Assembly: GCA_022818135.1 (NCBI GenBank)
Contig: JAFMSR010000013.1
Span: 23,458,207 to 23,522,206, forward strand
DNA length: 64,000 nt
Reading direction: 5' to 3'
DNA from: Saxidomus purpurata
Taxonomy: Eukaryota; Mollusca; Bivalvia; Venerida; Veneridae
The notes under the pieces are model-generated. The model saw only the letters and a list, made by a program, of their open reading frames with translations, had not been told where the DNA came from and made no database searches. Positions 58,695-64,000 of this stretch are shown one piece after another. The stretch's first letter is position 1. Every line of letters begins with the position of its first letter. A program made the position numbers and the translations under genes.

Positions 58695-59780
58695 CTATTC
58701 ATTGTTTTTATTTGTCTGCTTGTAACACAGTGTTGTCGACTCGGAGGAATTGGGTCTCTCAGTGTGCTCGGCAGACGAGCAAAAGGTTTTAATGAATGTC
58801 CGCCTAAAGTCTCGACTCATGGTGCAGTACAGAACAAAGTTTATGCCATTGTTAATTAAAGCAACAATGTCCATAGCATCACCGAGAGGAATATAAATAT
58901 TTTCAAAGAAATTTTCTATAAAAATGCAACACATTATAAGAATACCTTGTGGTAACTCTGTGATTAGGAATAGTACGATTACAATAAGTAACATAGTAGT
59001 TGTCCTTGACGGATCATTCCTTCTTGTCATATTTAAACATGCACCGTTCGTTGACAAATGTCTTTGGTGTGTCATTGTTTTACGTAATGTTTTAAGCAAT
59101 AATCCACCGTAGATAATTACCATAACACATGGTACCAGCTTCGCCAAAGTGCTGTACAACAGTAAGGCAATCATTTTGACTGCTTTCATTTTTTCAGATC
59201 CCAAATGCCATTCCTCAAAAACGTATACTGTTGAATTATCGTCCAGGTTAAGTTCTTCTAATGTGTTACTTAAATAATTTGGAATCATTATTGCAATAGA
59301 AAAGCATACAATTATGCAAATAGTTACTCTCGCACGTATCAGTCTGCGCATTCGCGTTAAACTACCTTTTGCTGGAGACTGAGTATGGTGGTAGCGAAGC
59401 ATTGCTAAAGCCACAGCTATCCAAATAGAAATTGTATGAGAAGTGGCGGAGATATTTAAGTACACGAGAAGAAAATTCATCCATCTAAGGCTGTTTTTTT
59501 CGGATGATATAAAATTTGCCGAATGTTCACAATAAAAATGATAAGCAAAAGGCACATATGATACCATGGTAGCCATGTCTGATATTGCCAAACACGTGAG
59601 AATAAAGTTGATTGGGGTCTGCATATTACGTCTAGTTAGAACTATTATGTTGATGATGTTAAGTGGTACACCTAAAGAACATATGAACAAGCTGATGTAG
59701 CCATGCCATTGACTGTATCTTATACTAAATTCCTGAAACACGTTCCCTTCATAATTAGAAGATGTAAACGAGGAATTCAT
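58695..59780 (-). CDS. Class A peptide GPCR, DMSR/myosuppressin-FMRFamide-receptor-like (361 aa, single exon)
   Basis: One uninterrupted frame encodes seven hydrophobic segments at about residues 27-49, 58-82, 98-126, 150-170, 200-230, 260-288 and 298-320. TM1 has GVPLNIINIIVLTRR and TM2 has LAISD (the conserved Asp). TM3 ends in LRY (128-130) in place of DRY. TM6 reads TTTMLLIVIVLFLITELPQG, whose T-E-x-P-Q-G ending is a hallmark of the DMSR/sex-peptide/myosuppressin receptor group. TM7 has NFVLYCTMSRDFRRTF, standing for NPxxY and helix 8. Asn2 and Asn182 fit N-glycosylation sequons. No Cys is visible at the start of TM3 or in extracellular loop 2, so the usual class A disulfide seems to be missing. 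The ligand is probably an RFamide-type neuropeptide, by family. An intronless layout is common in such expanded receptor families. Confidence 0.9.
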   Translation of the reverse strand: MNSSFTSSNYEGNVFQEFSIRYSQWHGYISLFICSLGVPLNIINIIVLTRRNMQTPINFILTCLAISDMATMVSYVPFAYHFYCEHSANFISSEKNSLRWMNFLLVYLNISATSHTISIWIAVALAMLRYHHTQSPAKGSLTRMRRLIRARVTICIIVCFSIAIMIPNYLSNTLEELNLDDNSTVYVFEEWHLGSEKMKAVKMIALLLYSTLAKLVPCVMVIIYGGLLLKTLRKTMTHQRHLSTNGACLNMTRRNDPSRTTTMLLIVIVLFLITELPQGILIMCCIFIENFFENIYIPLGDAMDIVALINNGINFVLYCTMSRDFRRTFIKTFCSSAEHTERPNSSESTTLCYKQTNKNNE

Positions 59781-60769
59781 CTCGATTATCTAACAATAAT
59801 TCGATAACTTAAAGCCTGTCTTTATTTTAACAAAAAACACGAAAATATATTATTCCGTCATATATTGTCCTAAAACTATAATAATTATTCCATTTTGATG
59901 TTATAGTTAAAACGTCAACACATGATATAAAGACAGTATCCCTTAAATTTTAACTTCACAGCCTGCAGTCAAAAACTAATATGAGGATGTCTACGTAATA
60001 GTCTTGCTTATCTAGTAATCGAGTTCACTGATTTCTCTTTCACGCGTATTGGTTCCATTTGCTGATTTAACATCGCAATGTTTGTAATTCGGAATTAATA
60101 GCACACCCGGGAAAGAAAATGAAATATTTTACTTTAACTTAAAGTGTTTCTTATTCAATATCGAATTCAGCTGTTCCGCTGTATGAATTATTGGTTTTAA
60201 TAAGAGAAATTACATCTCTGTGACCTTTATTGTTATTGTGTAAGCGACAAACAGGACACACGGGAAATATGTCTTGTGCTGTCATGTTGTAAATTTTCTA
60301 ATTCTCCACTCTACGCCCTTTGCTTTATCATCAAACTGGGCATAATTTCAACGTTTTCTGGAAATATATTAAATGGAAACATGTGACGTAAACGGAAGAT
60401 ATTCTTCCATGTTAAAATTGTAGAAATCTTTAATAAATTTTCACATTATTTTATCATTTCACGATAGAAAACTGATTCTGTATACATTGAAAGTCTACAC
60501 TTAACATTTTGATATAAGCCTCTGCTGAAGCCCGTACAAACTCTGATCATTCATTATAATTATTTTGTGATGTAGTATGGTGACATTTGTATTTACCTAG
60601 ACGTTAATTAATATTGACATAACATATACAAACAAAGTTTTAGCCATATACAATATTTCTTGAAAAAAAAAAATTCCGAGCAAACTTCCGTAAGCTCTCT
60701 CTTTAATAAGTTCAATCTACTGTAATCGGTAAGTTTTCGCAATGTCCCGACTGTGTTGCTGTAAATGGT
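59781..60769. other. Intergenic, upstream of the GPCR, nothing recognised
   Basis: AT-rich; no coding or repeat signal I can support. It should contain the GPCR promoter, but no core element stands out. Confidence 0.45.
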
Positions 60770-61020
60770 TAATGTTGTTGTATGACTTTAACGCCCGTTT
60801 TAACCGTATTTTGATAATTTTAACAGGCGGGTAGTTTACCTTGTACATGTAATCGTTATTGGGATAACCAGTTCTAGACTCCTACACTCGGTAAGAAACT
60901 ACCGACTTTCTCACATAAAGAAACATTTTCGGAAGCAGGGTTCGAACCTATTACCGTCAATCTATGAGAGGTTACATTTATTTCAAGTCAGCGATTCTAA
61001 CCACTCGACTATAAAGGCGG
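60770..61020 (-). mobile_element. Full-length tRNA-derived SINE
   Basis: On the minus strand the head reads 'tatagtcgagtggttagaat' (A-box region) and, about 60 nt later, 'ataggttcgaaccctgctt' (B box ggttcgaaccc). The body follows with 'tctttatgtgagaaagtcgg', 'ctagaactggttatccc', 'ggtaaactacccgcctgtta' and 'caaaatacggtt'. The head resembles a class II tRNA with a long variable arm but lacks a convincing acceptor stem, so it is a SINE and not a tRNA gene. It is the best-preserved member of the family in the window and served to identify the others. Confidence 0.82.
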
Positions 61021-62450
61021 ATATTTTAAATGTTTGATGGTACAGTGTTCTTGCATGCAAATAAACAATGAATAAAAATGCAAAGTCAAGATTTCTTAGT
61101 GCAACAGGGCCATATTTTGTACTAAATACTGTCAAATGTTATCTACCTTGAATGTTTAATACCTTCTAAAGAATACGATGAAGTTTGAACTAAGTATAAC
61201 CAGTTGCTAATGTGATATTCGCGGACCCTGACGCTGATGCCCGGGGGAGTAGAATAGCTCAGCCTAATCTTCGAATAATCTAGCTAGTAAATGAAAAGTA
61301 GTCTTACTAGAAATGAATACAAAAATAGCATAGGTATATAATTCTGATTTATTTCCACTAATTCTAAAATCCTTAATAATTTATCGAATCTTTTTATCGC
61401 ATAATGACACCATCTTCATATTCGGCTACAAATACGCAATTGTGTTTTGTCTGATAATTTGTTTTTGATATTCTATTAAGTTAATTTTTGGGGCTTAAAT
61501 TATTTTGAACAGTTGTTTATAACAAAATTGTTCACAATAACACGCCATACTTGATTAATAATTATTTTCCTTATAGTAAAAATATTTCATAAAAATATTA
61601 CAAAAAAAACCCATAATATCAGGGGGTCCAAATGCGTTTCCATAGATAACAATTAGGCTAAAATGGACATTTCAAAGCTAAGACAACATAATATGATGGC
61701 ACTTTCTTATCTGAAAAGTCTATCTAACGGAAAATGTATGTCTCTACTTTGCAACCTAAATTTTGACGGCATAATTCCCTTAAATAAGAAAATATAAAAA
61801 ATCAAATTTACCTTGTATCATTATGTATCTTTATATACACACGATAGAAGGACGAAAAAATATTGTGTGGTTATCATTCTTTCACACGAAGTGTGGGGAC
61901 AGTGTAGACCTACTTAGAGCTTGCAAGACAGCCATCATATTCAGTGTCTACGTAGGGAAAATGTCAATAAGTAAGAGACAGTTTAATTTCAATTTCTAAA
62001 TATTAAGTAACATCTCATATATTTTCAAATATGCAACAATGAAACATTTCAAAGTATTTACAAATTTACATCTACAGCGTTAATGCTTCTTGTTCTGTTA
62101 GATATGTGTCGTTCTGAAATTTTAAACAAGACATTTGTCTATCTGCCGTCTGTTGCGGAAAATGTGTACCACAAAATCGGAAAAAGGAACTTGCGTTTCA
62201 ACAAAGCATGTGCGCTGTAAACAAACAAACCCTGTATACGCCTCGGATATATCAGATCCAGGATATATATAATCTCATGATCGAAGCTTTTAAAACATTA
62301 TTAAACATCATTGGATAAAATCATTTCCTTGTACTTATAACATGTATGTCCTTAGCTAATTAATAACATCAGAAAATGTAAAACAGGAGCTATTATATCA
62401 GCCGGGAAAAATGCAAGTTTCATCAAGAAAATTCCTTTAAGTTATCGTAT
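61021..62450. other. Intergenic, one possible repeat fragment
   Basis: At about 61223-61285 'gacgctgatgcccgggggag' followed by 'tagaatagctc' resembles the GC-rich end of a repeat I associate with bivalve introns. Otherwise nothing is recognised. Confidence 0.4.
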
Positions 62451-62452
62451 AC

Positions 62453-63904
62453 CTTGTAAGTGCACGCATGGCAGTCATTATTCAGCAGTTCTCTCTTACT
62501 TTTTGTGGTGAAACTACTTTCAATCATGCAAGCCTGTGCAGAATAAACAAATTCTGCAATGCGACAGAAGAAATTTGCATAATAAAATCGATTACTTTGT
62601 GACAAACTTAAAATGTCATTTTCACCTTTTCTTTTAAATACGTAGTTTTCAACATATATATTATTGTTTATTTCTGTCTCATCAGCATATACATTTACAT
62701 AAACACGAATAAAATAAACACAAAATATTGAGTTATAGGAGACTATTTACGTTTCTATAGCGTTATCACAGTCATATGTTACTCTTAAAATTAGATGACC
62801 TATAGCATTATCACAGACTATAATGTACGTAACCTAGCCTTAACACAAGCTATAGTTTAATAGTTTATTTCAGTCTCATCCGATACATGTGCATATTGCT
62901 AAACATTTATAATAAAAATGTAAAACACAATCATGTAATTAGCCTTTCTACTCTAGAATAAAAAGAGACTGTTTAATATTACAACAATATCACAGAATTA
63001 TGTTAGGACAAGTAACACAGAGTAAAAGTTAGATTACCATTTCTTATCCACGACTAAGAACTGCCATAAAAGAAGCAAATGTAAGACACTGAAAAAGGAA
63101 AAATGGCCGTAACGACCATAGGCACTTTAATTGAAACATGTCCCTGTAAGAACCAACTGTTCATTTTCTAGTAAATAAAAAAATAAAGTTATTTGATACA
63201 AATACACAAGACTTATAATTCCATAAAGCTTTAAGTGCACACGTTGTGCTGTTGCTCAATTGTAATCATCGCAAGAAGTTAAGTTTACCTTCTGACATAA
63301 ATCAGTTAATACTGGATTTTACTTAAATACAGATAAAACTTACGAAGCTTAACATCTATATATAATGCAAAGCCTGATTCAGCTTTAGACTAATACCTCG
63401 GATTCTAATAAACATCATATCTAACTACTTTGATTAGAGTGTGTCTGTGTGTTACTGAGAGGCTGATAAAGATGCGGCACATGTTCACATACCGTTAAAA
63501 CCTAAATTATAAGTTGATGAGTTCAAAACCTTCTTCCAGTAGGCTTCTTTTGTTTCATGTGTAAAAAATGAACGATACCGAATAACCCAAATAGTTCGAT
63601 GATGGTTAAAATATCGGTAAAAAAGAATGTCCCGATGCATCCCGAAGTAATTAACACACATGCCTGTCGGAGAAACTAAAATAATGTTTTTATTTCCTCG
63701 TAAAAGATTCGGTACTTCGTTTAATACCGAAAAATAAAATAATATTACAAAGTAATATACAAGATAAGATTTATAAACCATTGCATCAAACAGCAATATT
63801 TTCAAAATCAACTCAGGAACTTCAAAGTGACACACATCGTAAATTTGCTTAATTGAATTCGTTCTTAGACTAGAAACCAGTGCAGGTGCTATAAAATGTA
63901 ACAT
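62453..63904 (-). CDS. Tentative partial gene of unknown function, two exons
   Basis: Minus-strand frame 63904-63493 (137 codons plus one base) runs into a good donor, aacg|gtatgtg. A candidate second exon, 62553-62453, has a strong acceptor (cttctgtcgcattgcag), the matching phase 1 start, an open frame and a donor (acaag|gtatac). Joined, the frame would read from LGFN through Glu into EFVYSAQACMIESS and then NNDCHACTYK. The first exon has a hydrophobic stretch (AMVYKSYLVYYFVILFYF) followed by a soluble basic region (RTIWVIRYRSFFTHETKEAY). I do not recognise the family. The ATG at 63904 may not be the real start, since an acceptor-like 'acattttatag' lies just inside it. The gene would continue in both directions. 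The splice-phase agreement is the main support. Confidence 0.33.
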
Positions 63905-64000
63905 AAAAATACCAAAATATAGTGATTAAATGGCTGTTAAATATCAGCGAGCGGACTTCAACCTCTGTGTCGTGCATTCTGTATAATTTTTTATGCTCTT

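Noticed and set aside
60900..61020. tRNA-like sequence with A and B boxes
   Set aside because: No proper acceptor stem, and the conserved SINE body follows; related heads occur at 15856, 29135 and 53585.
1..64000. CRISPR arrays, operons, rRNA genes
   Set aside because: None seen; the regular repeats present are eukaryotic tandem monomers and minisatellites without unique spacers.

Overview
The window is animal nuclear DNA: AT-rich, with genes split by GT...AG introns, tRNA-derived SINEs, Tc1-type DNA transposons, a decayed non-LTR retrotransposon and repeat families with internal tandem monomers. The main gene content is a tandem cluster of secreted C1q-domain proteins (signal peptide, coiled coil, C1q domain, no collagen stretch). 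Expanded families of such proteins are typical of bivalve molluscs, and several repeats resemble ones common in bivalve genomes. A bivalve is therefore my inference; I cannot name the species.

Layout. Positions 1-370 hold a fragment of a tandem-monomer repeat. At 967-2715 lies a three-exon gene for a 295-residue C1q protein (type I). Positions 2861-4959 are a repeat nest bounded by inverted ends; inside are a decayed RNase H-type retrotransposon tail and two tandem arrays. Positions 5040-6990 are a local duplication that contains a broken 3' end of a type I gene. From about 7115 to 37265 three copies of a 12-13 kb unit lie head to tail, the third cut short. Each unit starts with a two-exon gene for a 235-residue C1q protein (type II: 7621-9445, 20802-22585, 33866-35513) followed by long non-coding sequence. 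Unit 1 carries a private 1.06 kb repeat-element insertion and unit 2 a private 1.19 kb Tc1-like insertion. Unit 3 carries a private MITE-like insertion and ends at a second Tc1-like remnant. Positions 37730-38170 hold a scrap of a further unit, and 38170-41370 is repeats and unassigned sequence.

From about 41372 the left-hand block is repeated. A second type I gene (41979-44017) keeps all its splice sites but has a nonsense codon in the C1q domain. It is followed by a foldback element, a 1.3 kb element made of exactly 166-bp monomers, and the fourth type II gene (47959-49800) with its unit, ending near 57810. Beyond the cluster are a single-exon peptide GPCR on the minus strand (58695-59780), a full tRNA-derived SINE (minus strand) and a tentative two-exon gene, also on the minus strand, at 62453-63904.

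Function. The six C1q genes are recognisable as secreted lectin-like or pattern-recognition candidates built as coiled-coil trimers. The four type II copies all keep open frames, identical exon lengths (292 and 416 nt) and four cysteines in the C1q domain, while differences gather in a few short loops. That is consistent with recent duplication followed by diversification of the binding face. The GPCR is unrelated to the cluster and resembles FMRFamide/myosuppressin (DMSR-type) receptors.
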